Assembly (NCBI RefSeq): GCF_006970865.1
Contig: NZ_CP035503.1
Coordinates: 1,315,001 to 1,379,000, forward strand
From: Rhodoferax sediminis
Lineage (GTDB): Bacteria > Pseudomonadota > Gammaproteobacteria > Burkholderiales > Burkholderiaceae_C
Length of the DNA stretch: 64,000 nt
Direction of reading: 5' to 3'
The translations under genes and the position numbers were made by a program. Below the pieces are notes generated by a model. The model searched no databases and was not told the origin of the DNA. It was given only the letters and a program-made list of their open reading frames with translations. Below are positions 18,690-26,880 of the stretch, piece by piece. The number at the start of each line of letters is the position of its first letter. Position 1 is the first letter of the stretch.

Positions 18690-19466
18690 ATGCCGAAGGA
18701 ATACAAAAAACTCACCGGCGATCAATTGAAGGAGCTCATCGGCAGGCTTCCCAAACTGCGCTCGCTTTTCGCTGACGTGCGCGCTCATGTCGCCACCGTA
18801 CCGATAGAGAAGTTCGACAGCATCATGAAGGGCGGCTACGGTGCCTGGGTCTCGGTCTATGAGAAACCCTTCATCGAGCACCTGAGCCTGATCATCGTGG
18901 CCTTGAACCGCGCCCAGGATGTTCAAGCCATGGCTGCGGCGAATGATCCCCAGCAGGCGGCATTGGACAGCATGGACTTTGAGTCTGACGATGATCGCCC
19001 GCACCACGAAGCCTTCGAAAAGCAGGACGTTGTGGCACTGTCGTTTTCGTTGAATCGCACGATGCAAAGCATGATGACTTATGGCCGTAGCCTGTCGAGC
19101 TTGATTCAGGATGTGCGCGAAAACAACAATGTCGATTCCCTGTTCAAGGCGATCCGCATTGATCGGGCCATTGTTGGTTGTCCCACGGCGTTGGATCGAA
19201 TCGCCCGTGCCGAGCTTCGGGGTAACAAGGCCTTTTTCAAGCACCTGCGCGCTGCGCTCGCCGGTCCCTCCAAGAAGGTATGGACTGGCATGGACGATAT
19301 GAGATATGCCTTCCTCATCCTGCGCGAGCTTGGGATCAATAACCTCTCTGAGGCGGACCTGGAAAAGCTGATGGTCAACGACCTGGGCGTCTACAAGAAT
19401 GTTTCCGGCGCCCGTAAGAATCTCCGTGCTCACTATCAGCATTCCCGCAAGATTAAAACCATCTGA
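18690..19466 (+). CDS. Unrecognised helical protein of the element
   Basis: 258 aa from the ATG at 18690, the first in-frame ATG that does not run into the divergent FRG gene. I do not recognise the family. It looks wholly alpha-helical, with an acidic patch (DFESDDDRPHHEAFEKQD, about 105-122) and a basic C-terminus (KNLRAHYQHSRKIKTI). There is no signal peptide. Unlike the cargo pair, its GC content is like that of the Rep and integrase genes, so it probably belongs to the element backbone. A role in regulation or replication is possible but not shown. Confidence 0.7.
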   Translation: MPKEYKKLTGDQLKELIGRLPKLRSLFADVRAHVATVPIEKFDSIMKGGYGAWVSVYEKPFIEHLSLIIVALNRAQDVQAMAAANDPQQAALDSMDFESDDDRPHHEAFEKQDVVALSFSLNRTMQSMMTYGRSLSSLIQDVRENNNVDSLFKAIRIDRAIVGCPTALDRIARAELRGNKAFFKHLRAALAGPSKKVWTGMDDMRYAFLILRELGINNLSEADLEKLMVNDLGVYKNVSGARKNLRAHYQHSRKIKTI

Positions 19467-19570
19467 AATCGCCATTTGAGATGGTCGCCCAAACGGGCCG
19501 ACATGCATAACTTCGGTATCCATTCCAGGTAGTCAACTCGACATGCTGGTGTGGATCAAAGGAAGTTTCC

Positions 19571-20956
19571 ATGTCCTCCAAGCGTTTTCATGCTGGCAAG
19601 CCTGCCGGCCATCACACTGACATCAACCCGGACTGCAAACCAGCCGACCCGAATTCGCGGACGAGCGCGCCAGCGCCGGCCGGCGAATCCGGGTCGGAAG
19701 GTATCGCGGCAACTGGTGGCCCGGGTGCGCCGCCTAGTAACACAGCACCCCATAACAGCAAAAGCACATTGCCTGATGGCTTCCGGCTGCGTCGATTGGC
19801 TGTCGATAGCCTGTACCTGTCCTACCCCGGAGACTTGCATCCTTCCGTCCTGGCGGCCCTGGTCAAGCTCAAAGCCTGCGCCCAATCCGAACACCCCGAG
19901 GAACAGGCCCAAGCCCAATATCCCCTGGGCACCCACATCTTCGAGGTCAAGGATCGCGGCGCTGGCCGCTTCCCGTTCGTCCTGGTCGACAACACCTACC
20001 GCATCCAACTCTCCAAGCCCGGCAAGAAGCTGCCCATGGCCTACGTCCAGGTCTCCGCCGAATACCTGGCCCATCGTGGCCCGGTAGCGGTCGAGAGTGA
20101 GCTGCAGGCGCTGCTCTCAGAGCTGGGCGTGCTCTCCGGTCCCAATCGGGTCAGCCGCATCGACCTGGCGGCGGATTTCAGCACCCCGGTCGTCATGGAT
20201 TCCTGGCATCGCTGCGCCTGGGTCACGCGCGCCACGGAAATTCACAGCTACGCCAAAGACCAAAAGTTCACCGGCTGGACCATCGGCATGGGTGGGGTTA
20301 TGGGTTGCCGCCTGTACGACAAGGTGCAAGAGATCGTCAACACCGGCAAGGCCTGGGTCATGAACCAATGGATTCCCATGGGCTGGAAGCCCGGAGAATC
20401 GGTCTGGCGGCTCGAATTCGAGTTCAAGCGGGACTTCCTCAAGGATCGCAAGCTGACGTCCCTGGAGAGCGTCCTGGCGAACCTGAATGGCCTGTGGAGC
20501 TATGCCACTACCGAATGGCTGCGCCTCACGGTTCCCAATGAGTTGGATGGCACCCGGTCCCGCTGGCCGACCCATGCCCTGTGGATCGCCCTGGCCTCGG
20601 TCGATTGGGAGAGCACCGATGCCGTCCTGCTCGACAAATGCAGTACGACCCGCAATCCGACCGAACTGCGCTTGATCACGGTGGTCTTGGGCTCCCTGGT
20701 GTCCTTCATGGCCATGCACAGAATCGTGGACCGCAACGAGGCCATTGATCAGTTATTGACCCGGCTGTACGAGCATTACTCCACGGTCGCGATCAAACAA
20801 GGCCTGTCCTTCGATGAGTACCTGGCCCGGCGCATCGCGCTCAAGGGGCGCGAGTTCAATACCGCCATCAACGCCCCCGGCCTGGTCGACAACCTCAAGC
20901 AGGACTTCGAGGACGAAGGCGCGGATGCGTATCGGCGTGCCTCCAAAGGCGAATAG
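19571..20956 (+). CDS. Rep_trans-type replication initiator or MobT-like relaxase
   Basis: 461 aa from an ATG with RBS AAAGGAAG. Residues 1-68 are low-complexity and Pro/Ala-rich. The rest carries the pattern of the replication initiation factor (Rep_trans) family: RVSRIDLAADF (193-203), CRLYDKVQEI (246-255) and VWRLEFEFKR (278-287). Members include RstA-type phage initiators and NicK/MobT relaxases that nick an origin with a tyrosine. Which tyrosine acts here is not certain (Y249 is a candidate). In this element it could start rolling-circle replication after excision or allow mobilisation. The gene ends 14 bp before the excisionase-like gene. Confidence 0.72.
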   Translation: MSSKRFHAGKPAGHHTDINPDCKPADPNSRTSAPAPAGESGSEGIAATGGPGAPPSNTAPHNSKSTLPDGFRLRRLAVDSLYLSYPGDLHPSVLAALVKLKACAQSEHPEEQAQAQYPLGTHIFEVKDRGAGRFPFVLVDNTYRIQLSKPGKKLPMAYVQVSAEYLAHRGPVAVESELQALLSELGVLSGPNRVSRIDLAADFSTPVVMDSWHRCAWVTRATEIHSYAKDQKFTGWTIGMGGVMGCRLYDKVQEIVNTGKAWVMNQWIPMGWKPGESVWRLEFEFKRDFLKDRKLTSLESVLANLNGLWSYATTEWLRLTVPNELDGTRSRWPTHALWIALASVDWESTDAVLLDKCSTTRNPTELRLITVVLGSLVSFMAMHRIVDRNEAIDQLLTRLYEHYSTVAIKQGLSFDEYLARRIALKGREFNTAINAPGLVDNLKQDFEDEGADAYRRASKGE

Positions 20957-20970
20957 ATCAGGGGAACAAG

Positions 20971-21324
20971 GTGGAAGAAAACGACCTGCCTTTGCCCCCG
21001 GTTCGTTGCCTGTCCAGGGAACAAGCGGCGCTGTATCTCGGCATCGGGGTCACGCTGCTGGCCCAGCTCGAGGTGCCGCATGTTCGCTTGGGTCGTCGCT
21101 GCGTGTACGACCGCCTTGACCTGGATGCCTGGCTCGATGAAACTAAAGGGGAGCGAAGGCGGGCCGGAAAGGAGAATTTATGGCCCGTAATGAAGGAAGC
21201 AGGGAAGGTATCTATCGGAGGCCCGATTCGGGTTTCTGGTGGATCAATGCCACGCTCCCCAACGGCAAAAGAGTACGCCAAAGCGCTGGGACTGACAGCA
21301 AAGAGGACGCCCAGGCGTATCTAG
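20971..21324 (+). CDS. Excisionase/AlpA-like helix-turn-helix protein
   Basis: 117 aa from a GTG start with a GGGGAA RBS. Residues 13-56 read CLSREQAALYLGIGVTLLAQ, then a wing with VRLGRRCVYDRLDLDAWLD. This is the MerR-like winged helix of excisionases (helix_turn_helix_17 type), which bind att-site arms and direct excision. The last 50 residues are unlike the family and overlap the integrase gene by 145 nt in another frame, so only the first 65 or so may matter. Family members of about 60-80 aa are common. Confidence 0.68.
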   Translation: MEENDLPLPPVRCLSREQAALYLGIGVTLLAQLEVPHVRLGRRCVYDRLDLDAWLDETKGERRRAGKENLWPVMKEAGKVSIGGPIRVSGGSMPRSPTAKEYAKALGLTAKRTPRRI

Positions 21325-22274
21325 CAAAACTCAAGCTGGATGCGTACCGGGAAACCCACTTTGGGATCAAGCCGCAACGCAGCTGGCAAGAGGCCGTGAT
21401 TCGGTATCTCGAACTGAAACGGAACTTGAGAAGTTTTTCGGATGTGCAGCGGATTTGCCGCCTGCTTGATCCCTACCTGGGGTCGATGATGCTGAACCAG
21501 ATCAATGGGGATGTCATCTGGTCGATCGTCCAGGGCGAGCTCAAGAAGGGGAACAAGCCCGCCACGGTGAATCGGTACATGTCGACGGTGCGTGCCCTGC
21601 TCAGAATGGCGCGCGACGAATGGCAGTGGATCGACAGCTTTCCGAAGATCAAGCTCCTGGCCGGTGAGGTCGAGCGGGACCGCTGGTTGACGCATGAGGA
21701 AGCGGATCGCTTGATTCGCCACTGTGCGCCCCATCTGGCGGCCCTGGTGCGGTATGCCCTGGCGACAGGCTGCCGTGCGGCGGAAATCACGGGTCTGGAA
21801 TGGAACCGCGTGGACCTGGATCGCAGGACCGCCTGGCTGAACCAGACCAAGAACGGAACGCCGCGGGGAGTGCCGTTGAATGAAGATGCGATTGAGGTGT
21901 TGAGAGAGCAGATTGGCAATCATCTGCGGTTTTGTTTCACCTTCCGGGGTGAACCATGGCGCTGGCAGATTACCAATTCTGGTTGGCATACTGCGCTGGA
22001 GGCTGCCGGTATCCGGGACTTTCGATTTCATGACCTGCGCCATACGTGGGCCTCATGGCATCGCCAGGCGGGAACGTCGTGCGATGAGCTCAAGGAATTG
22101 GGCGGCTGGAAGTCCAGGGAGATGGTGGACCGCTATGCCAAGTATGGAACCGAGCATCTCGCCGTAGCTGCCACGAGAATCGAGCGTGTGCGTGCTGAAA
22201 ACGTGGGCAATATCGTCACGTTTTCGTCACGTTCCGCAAAGACAAAGGACCTAGCCTCGCGGCTAAGTCCTTGA
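21180..22274 (+). CDS. Tyrosine-type site-specific integrase
   Basis: 364 aa. An N-terminal AP2-like arm domain (YRRPDSGFWWINATLPNGKR, 12-31) and a SAM-like core-binding domain (about 65-160) precede the catalytic domain. Active-site residues are R199 (TGCRAAEITGL), K224, H284 and R287 (HDLRH), W310 in the usual His/Trp place (ELGGWKS) and nucleophile Y319 (DRYAKY). It inserts and excises the element at the 3' end of tRNA-Lys. The stop codon is 2 bp before the right att repeat, the usual placement. It overlaps the excisionase-like gene, suggesting coupled expression. Confidence 0.95.
   Translation: MARNEGSREGIYRRPDSGFWWINATLPNGKRVRQSAGTDSKEDAQAYLAKLKLDAYRETHFGIKPQRSWQEAVIRYLELKRNLRSFSDVQRICRLLDPYLGSMMLNQINGDVIWSIVQGELKKGNKPATVNRYMSTVRALLRMARDEWQWIDSFPKIKLLAGEVERDRWLTHEEADRLIRHCAPHLAALVRYALATGCRAAEITGLEWNRVDLDRRTAWLNQTKNGTPRGVPLNEDAIEVLREQIGNHLRFCFTFRGEPWRWQITNSGWHTALEAAGIRDFRFHDLRHTWASWHRQAGTSCDELKELGGWKSREMVDRYAKYGTEHLAVAATRIERVRAENVGNIVTFSSRSAKTKDLASRLSP
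22213..22233. repeat. Candidate integrase arm-type site, right end
   Basis: TCGTCACGTTTTCGTCACGTT is a tandem pair of TCGTCACGTT, inside the 3' end of the integrase gene. It mirrors the repeat at 16784-16800 in sequence, orientation and distance from the att core. Confidence 0.5.
22245..22272 (+). terminator. Stem-loop at the integrase stop
   Basis: AAGGACCTAGCC / GGCTAAGTCCTT pair over 11 of 12 positions around a TCGC loop. The stem covers the last integrase codons. There is no real T run after it, so it may be a weak terminator or a protein-binding structure near att. Confidence 0.35.
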
Positions 22275-22276
22275 TT

Positions 22277-22325
22277 CAAGTGGTGGGTTCTGAGAGATTC
22301 GAACTCTCGACCTACGGATTAAGAG
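22277..22325. repeat. Proximal attachment site within tRNA-Lys (att, copy C)
   Basis: Matches 16691-16739 at 48 of 49 positions. It starts 4 bp beyond the encoded CCA end of tRNA-Lys and reaches the anticodon loop, so integration left the tRNA gene intact. Confidence 0.92.
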
Positions 22326-22356
22326 TCCGCTGCTCTACCAGCTGAGCTAAGAACCC
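22281..22356 (-). tRNA. tRNA-Lys (anticodon CTT)
   Basis: 76 nt including an encoded CCA. Read on the minus strand it has acceptor GGGTTCT paired with AGAACCC, a D arm with AGCTCAGCTGGTAGAGCA, anticodon loop CTCTTAA (anticodon CUU) and T loop TTCGAAT. Its 3' half is the integration target of the neighbouring element. Confidence 0.96.
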
Positions 22357-22375
22357 ACTTTTAAAACTGATACTG

Positions 22376-22451
22376 TGGTGGAGAGGAGGAGGATCGAACT
22401 CCCGACCTCTGCATTGCGAACGCAGCGCTCTCCCAGCTGAGCTACCCCCCC
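22376..22451 (-). tRNA. tRNA-Ala (anticodon CGC)
   Basis: 76 nt with encoded CCA, 19 bp upstream of tRNA-Lys on the same strand, so probably one transcript. The anticodon loop TTCGCAA gives anticodon CGC for GCG codons. The acceptor stem has G3:U70, the classic alanine identity pair. Confidence 0.93.
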
Positions 22452-22539
22452 CAATAACACCGGCCCTCAAAGCAATGCGGCGCAGGTGAAAGCCAGGGCG
22501 CAATTATGCCGCAAATTTTGGCGCCGGCGGGCCGGCCCG

Positions 22540-23517
22540 TTACATCAGCAGATGCTCGCCCGCGTTGTCGCCGCCCAAGATGACGTAGTTCACCTTGCGG
22601 ATGTCCATCAGGCGTTTGCCGCCCGCGTAGCTGATGGAGCTTTGCACGTCTTCCTCCATCTCGCGCAGCGTATCAAGGAGCCGGCCCTTGATGGGCTCCA
22701 GGATGCGCTTGCCTTCGACGTGCCTGTACTCGCCCTTGTTGAAGTCGCTGGCCGAGCCGTAATACTCCTTGTACAGCTTGCCATCGACTTCCACCGTCTG
22801 GCCGGGGCTTTCCTCGTGGCCGGCCAGCATCGAGCCGATCATGATCATGGTGGCGCCGAAGCGGATCGACTTGGCGATGTCGCCATGCTCGCGGATACCG
22901 CCGTCGGCAATGATGGGCTTGGTCGCCACGCGCGCGCACCACTTGAGCGCCGACAGTTGCCAGCCGCCGGTGCCAAAGCCGGTCTTGAGCTTGGTGATGC
23001 AGACCTTGCCCGGCCCGATGCCGACCTTGGTCGCGTCTGCGCCCCAATTCTCCAGGTCGATGATGGCCTCGGGGGTACCTACATTGCCCGCGATCACGAA
23101 GGCCGCGGGCAGTTTTTCCTTGAGGTAGCCGATCATGTTTTTCACGGTGTCGGCATGGCCGTGGGCAACATCGATGGTGATGTAGTCGGGCGCCAGGCCC
23201 GCGGCCACCAGCAGATCCACGGTTTCGTAATCGGGCTTTTTCACGCCCAGCGAGATCGAGGCAAAAATTCCCTTGGCCTTCATGTTCTTGACGAACTGCA
23301 CATTGTCCAGATCGAACCGGTGCATCACATAGAAGTAGCCGTTTTGCGCCAGCCAGGTGCAAATCGATTCGTCCACCACCGTTTTCATGTTGGCCGGCAC
23401 CACCGGGATGCGAAAGCTGCGCCCGCCCAGTTCCACCGCGGCATCGCACTCGGCGCGGCTTTCCACGCGGCACTTGCGCGGCAGCAAAAGAACGTTGTCG
23501 TAGTCGAAGATTTCCAT
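22540..23517 (-). CDS. guaC: GMP reductase
   Basis: 325 aa. It converts GMP to IMP and ammonia with NADPH (purine salvage). It has the IMPDH/GMPR TIM barrel with [21 protein letters not shown] and the catalytic-loop stretch [18 protein letters not shown], which has the Thr-to-Lys type change seen in GMP reductases. The length is far below IMP dehydrogenase and there is no CBS domain. The C-terminal [18 protein letters not shown] is also typical of GuaC. The gene stands alone. Confidence 0.94.
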   Translation of the reverse strand: MEIFDYDNVLLLPRKCRVESRAECDAAVELGGRSFRIPVVPANMKTVVDESICTWLAQNGYFYVMHRFDLDNVQFVKNMKAKGIFASISLGVKKPDYETVDLLVAAGLAPDYITIDVAHGHADTVKNMIGYLKEKLPAAFVIAGNVGTPEAIIDLENWGADATKVGIGPGKVCITKLKTGFGTGGWQLSALKWCARVATKPIIADGGIREHGDIAKSIRFGATMIMIGSMLAGHEESPGQTVEVDGKLYKEYYGSASDFNKGEYRHVEGKRILEPIKGRLLDTLREMEEDVQSSISYAGGKRLMDIRKVNYVILGGDNAGEHLLM

Positions 23518-23610
23518 GGCATCCAGGCTCCAGAATAGTCAAAAAAAGACGATTGAGCGCTTGGACTGGAGCCGGTTCTGTTTCCGGGTACACCCTGGCG
23601 ATGCGGAAAC

Positions 23611-23642
23611 AAAAAACCGGGTCGCAATGGCTTGGGCCCGGT
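23611..23642 (-). terminator. Probable Rho-independent terminator after the secreted CxxC protein
   Basis: Read on the minus strand, ACCGGG and CCCGGT pair around a 15-nt loop and are followed by a run of six T. It lies 28 bp beyond the stop of the gene at 23670. The loop is long, so the exact fold is uncertain. Confidence 0.5.
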
Positions 23643-23669
23643 GATTGATTGTACTTGCTTGCGTTGATG

Positions 23670-24380
23670 TCATCCGCCAGGCTTGCAGCGCGACTGGGCG
23701 GCCGCCAGCACGTGCCCGTGGGCGTCCTGCACCCAGCCCAGCACGCGCAAACGCTCCGGGTGGGCGCCTGGCGGAATGTACATGGGGCGCGACTCAAAGA
23801 AGCGGATTTGCTCCGATTTTGATAGCTGCTTGTGCTTGTCCCATACGGACTCCAAGGCGTTTCTTGTCAGATTGCGTGCGACAGGCGTGCCATCCTGTCC
23901 GGCCGGAATGGTTTCCACCAGCACCAGCCAGGCGGTCCACGGGCTGCTGCTGGCTGCCGCAACGGGTGCAGGTTTCATTTCGATCGATGCGGCGATGTAG
24001 TCGTTGAACGGCAGGCCGTGCGCCACGCGCAGCGGCAGCGCCTTTGCGCCCGCCTTGGCGCCGCCGACCGGGCTGGTGATGGTCAGGGTCTGCGTGGGCG
24101 CACTGCGGCCCAGAGCCTGCAGACGTGAGAGGGCATCGCGGCTGGCGGCGGCGGACAGTGGGGCGTCATCGCCGCGGGCGGAGGGCACGATCCAGTCGAT
24201 GGCGAGTTGCCGGCCCGTCGTCTTCGGGGTGCCGGGGTCGCTCCAGCAAGCCTCGCAATCGGCACTGATGAAGCGCTCCACCAGCGCCACGGGCGTGCGC
24301 TCGCCGTCGCTGGCGCAAAACGACTGCGCCTGCGTCAGCGTGCAGGTGGCAAGGCAAAACAGATAAAGCAGGGGTTTCAT
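23670..24380 (-). CDS. Secreted protein with CxxC motif, DUF1223-like
   Basis: 236 aa with a signal peptide (MKPLLYLFCLATCTLTQAQS). The mature part starts with VALVERFISADCEACWSDP, where C42 and C45 form a thioredoxin-like CxxC. Then come a Ser/Ala-rich middle and LPFNDYIAASIEMKP. This resembles, loosely, the DUF1223 secreted thiol proteins (VELFTSQGCxSCPPAD). It is probably periplasmic. The function is not known, and a fold prediction would settle family membership. Confidence 0.55.
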   Translation of the reverse strand: MKPLLYLFCLATCTLTQAQSFCASDGERTPVALVERFISADCEACWSDPGTPKTTGRQLAIDWIVPSARGDDAPLSAAASRDALSRLQALGRSAPTQTLTITSPVGGAKAGAKALPLRVAHGLPFNDYIAASIEMKPAPVAAASSSPWTAWLVLVETIPAGQDGTPVARNLTRNALESVWDKHKQLSKSEQIRFFESRPMYIPPGAHPERLRVLGWVQDAHGHVLAAAQSRCKPGG

Positions 24381-24403
24381 CGGGGGCTTTCTACAATGAC
24401 CGT

Positions 24404-26794
24404 ATGTTCTCAGAAATCACACGACCCGGCGCGACCAACTCCCCATTGCTGGACAACCTTAACCCGGAGCAGCGCGCCGCTGTGACGCTACCGAACGAGC
24501 ATGCGCTGATTTTGGCCGGGGCTGGTTCGGGCAAGACGCGCGTGCTCACCACGCGCATCGCCTGGCTGCTGCAAACCGGCCAGATCTCGCCCGGCGGCGT
24601 GCTGGCCGTGACCTTTACCAACAAGGCCGCCAGGGAGATGATGACGCGCCTGTCCAGCATGCTGCCGGTGAACGTGCGCGGCATGTGGATCGGCACCTTC
24701 CACGGGCTGTGCAACCGGTTTTTGCGCGCGCACCACAAGCTCGCCAACCTGCCGCAAAGCTTCCAGATCCTCGACACGCAGGACCAGCTCAGCGCGATCA
24801 AGCGCCTGATGAAGCAGTTCAACGTGGACGACGAGCGCTTTCCGCCCAAGCAGACGCAATGGTTCATCGCGGGCTGCAAGGAAGACGGCCTGCGCCCCAA
24901 CATGGTGGAGGCGCGTGACGAAGAGACGCGCAAGAAGATCGAGATTTACCAGCTCTACGAGGAGCAGTGCCAGCGCGAAGGCGTGGTCGATTTCGGCGAG
25001 CTGATGCTGCGCTCCTACGAGCTGTTGCGCGACAACGACCCGATTCGCGAGCATTACCAGCGACGTTTTCGCCATATCCTGATCGACGAATTCCAGGACA
25101 CCAACAAGCTGCAGTACGCGTGGATCAAGCAGCTGGCCGGCCCTGAAAGCAGCGTGCTGGCGGTCGGCGACGACGACCAGAGCATCTACGCCTTTCGCGG
25201 TGCGCGAGTCGGCAACATGGCCGATTTTGTGCGGGAGTTCGGCGTCAAGCACCAGATCAAGCTGGAGCAGAACTACCGCAGCTACAGCAACATCCTGGAC
25301 TCGGCCAACGAGCTGATCAGCCACAACAGCAAGCGCCTGGGCAAGAACCTGCGCACCGATCAGGGGCCCGGCGAGCCGGTGCGCGTGTATGAATCCACCA
25401 GCGACTTCGCCGAGGCGCAGTGGATGGTCGATGAAATGCGCCAGCTGGTGCGCGGCGAAGGCCTTGATGCCGGCATCGCGCGCCACGAGATTGCCGTGCT
25501 GTACCGCAGCAACGCGCAGAGCCGGGTGATCGAGACGGCGCTGTTCAACGCCGGCGTGCCGTACCGCGTGTACGGCGGCCTGCGGTTTTTCGAGCGCGCC
25601 GAGATCAAGCACGCACTAGCCTATTTGCGCCTGCTGGAGAACCCGCGCGACGACACCAGCTTCATGCGCATCGTCAACTTTCCGCCGCGCGGCATTGGCG
25701 CACGCAGCATCGAGCAGTTGCAGGATGCTGCGCGCGCCGCCGGCTGCTCGCTCGTTGACGCCGTGAGCACGGTGACGGGCAAGGCGGGCGCCAACCTGGG
25801 CGCGTTCGTGGCCAGGATCGACGTGCTGCGCGAACAGACTCTCGGCATGTCGCTGCGCGAGATCATCGAGATGGTGCTGGGTGCGAGCGGCCTGATCGAG
25901 CACTACAAGGCCGAGCGCGAAGGCGCGGACCGCGTCGAGAACCTGGAAGAACTCGTCAACGCGGCCGAAAGTTTTGTCTCGCAGGAAGGCTTTGGCCGGG
26001 ACGCGGTGGCGCTGCCGGTGGACGAGCTGGGCCATGCGCTGACACAGAGCCCGGCGAGCCAGGGATTGGACCCCTATCGGCCCTTGGCGGACCAGCCCCT
26101 GGATACCGACACGGGCGAGACGCTGTCACCGCTGGCGGCTTTCCTGGCCCACGCTGCCCTGGAGTCCGGCGACAACCAGGCGCAGGCCGGGCAGGACGCG
26201 GTGCAACTGATGACCGTGCATTCCGCCAAGGGGCTGGAATTCGACTGCGTGTTCATCACCGGGCTGGAAGAGGGGCTGTTCCCGCACGAGAACTCGATGA
26301 GTGACCAGGACGGCCTGGAAGAAGAGCGCCGCCTGATGTATGTGGCCATCACGCGGGCGCGCAAGCGGCTGTACCTGAGCTACTCGCAAACACGCATGCT
26401 GCACGGCCAGACCCGCTACAACCCCAAGAGCCGGTTTTTTGACGAACTGCCGGAGTCGGCACTGAAGTGGCTCACCCCGAAGAATCAGGGCTTCGGTTCC
26501 GGGTTTGCTATGAATTCGGGAGCTGGAAGAGAACGCTACTCAAGGGCTGGAGGCGGTTTTGGTCAAGATTATTCGCGCTTGACGGGGCAGTATGCGAGCC
26601 CGCCCGTGCCGGCGCAAAAAGCCGCTCCCTCGCACGGCCTGCGCTTGGGGCTGCAGGTGTTTCACACCAAGTTCGGCGAAGGCACCGTGATCACGCTGGA
26701 GGGCGTGGGTGACGATGCGCGCGCGCAGGTCAACTTCCCGCGCCACGGCGTCAAGTGGCTGGCGCTGAGCGTGGCCAAGCTGGTGCCGGTGTAA
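24404..26794 (+). CDS. uvrD: UvrD/Rep-family DNA helicase
   Basis: 796 aa. This SF1A 3'-5' helicase acts in mismatch and nucleotide-excision repair. Walker A AGAGSGKT is at 38-45, motif Ia FTNKAAREM at 71-79, Walker B DEFQDTN at 228-234, motif III GDDDQSIYAFRGA, motif IV QNYRS, motif V TVHSAKGLEFD and motif VI LMYVAITRARKRLYL. The C-terminal tail ends in a Tudor-like piece (GLQVFHTKFGEGTVITLEG), seen in UvrD/PcrA, that contacts RNA polymerase. It is divergent from the CxxC protein with 23 bp between starts. Confidence 0.94.
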   Translation: MFSEITRPGATNSPLLDNLNPEQRAAVTLPNEHALILAGAGSGKTRVLTTRIAWLLQTGQISPGGVLAVTFTNKAAREMMTRLSSMLPVNVRGMWIGTFHGLCNRFLRAHHKLANLPQSFQILDTQDQLSAIKRLMKQFNVDDERFPPKQTQWFIAGCKEDGLRPNMVEARDEETRKKIEIYQLYEEQCQREGVVDFGELMLRSYELLRDNDPIREHYQRRFRHILIDEFQDTNKLQYAWIKQLAGPESSVLAVGDDDQSIYAFRGARVGNMADFVREFGVKHQIKLEQNYRSYSNILDSANELISHNSKRLGKNLRTDQGPGEPVRVYESTSDFAEAQWMVDEMRQLVRGEGLDAGIARHEIAVLYRSNAQSRVIETALFNAGVPYRVYGGLRFFERAEIKHALAYLRLLENPRDDTSFMRIVNFPPRGIGARSIEQLQDAARAAGCSLVDAVSTVTGKAGANLGAFVARIDVLREQTLGMSLREIIEMVLGASGLIEHYKAEREGADRVENLEELVNAAESFVSQEGFGRDAVALPVDELGHALTQSPASQGLDPYRPLADQPLDTDTGETLSPLAAFLAHAALESGDNQAQAGQDAVQLMTVHSAKGLEFDCVFITGLEEGLFPHENSMSDQDGLEEERRLMYVAITRARKRLYLSYSQTRMLHGQTRYNPKSRFFDELPESALKWLTPKNQGFGSGFAMNSGAGRERYSRAGGGFGQDYSRLTGQYASPPVPAQKAAPSHGLRLGLQVFHTKFGEGTVITLEGVGDDARAQVNFPRHGVKWLALSVAKLVPV

Positions 26795-26800
26795 AAAAGA

Positions 26801-26880
26801 ACCCCCACGCTCCGCACTGCGCGTCGTCGCTGCCCCCCGACGGGGCCGAGCTTGCTCGGGGCGGCCCTTCGCTGCGCTAG
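26801..26880. repeat. GC-rich intergenic repeat, copy 1
   Basis: The reverse complement contains GGGGGGCAGCGA, then ACGCGCAGTG and GAGCGTGGGGG, shared with 54629-54690 and in part with 49100-49146. An inner inverted repeat (GCCCCGAGC / GCTCGGGGC type) could fold. It separates the convergent uvrD and membrane-protein genes and supplies the stop codon of the latter. Confidence 0.7.

Larger units (their letters stand above)
16691..22325. mobile_element. 5.6-kb integrated element in tRNA-Lys with FRG/DUF262 cargo
   Basis: Boundaries are 49-bp direct repeats (16691-16739 and 22277-22325) made of the 3' half of tRNA-Lys plus 4 bp beyond it. The intact tRNA gene is at the right end, next to the integrase, the classical arrangement for tyrosine-recombinase islands. 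Inside are a DUF262 gene and an FRG gene (minus strand) and, on the plus strand, an unknown gene, a Rep_trans-type initiator, an excisionase-like gene and the integrase. There are no conjugation or capsid genes, so transfer would need a helper. The left third is visibly AT-richer than the chromosome. Confidence 0.9.
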
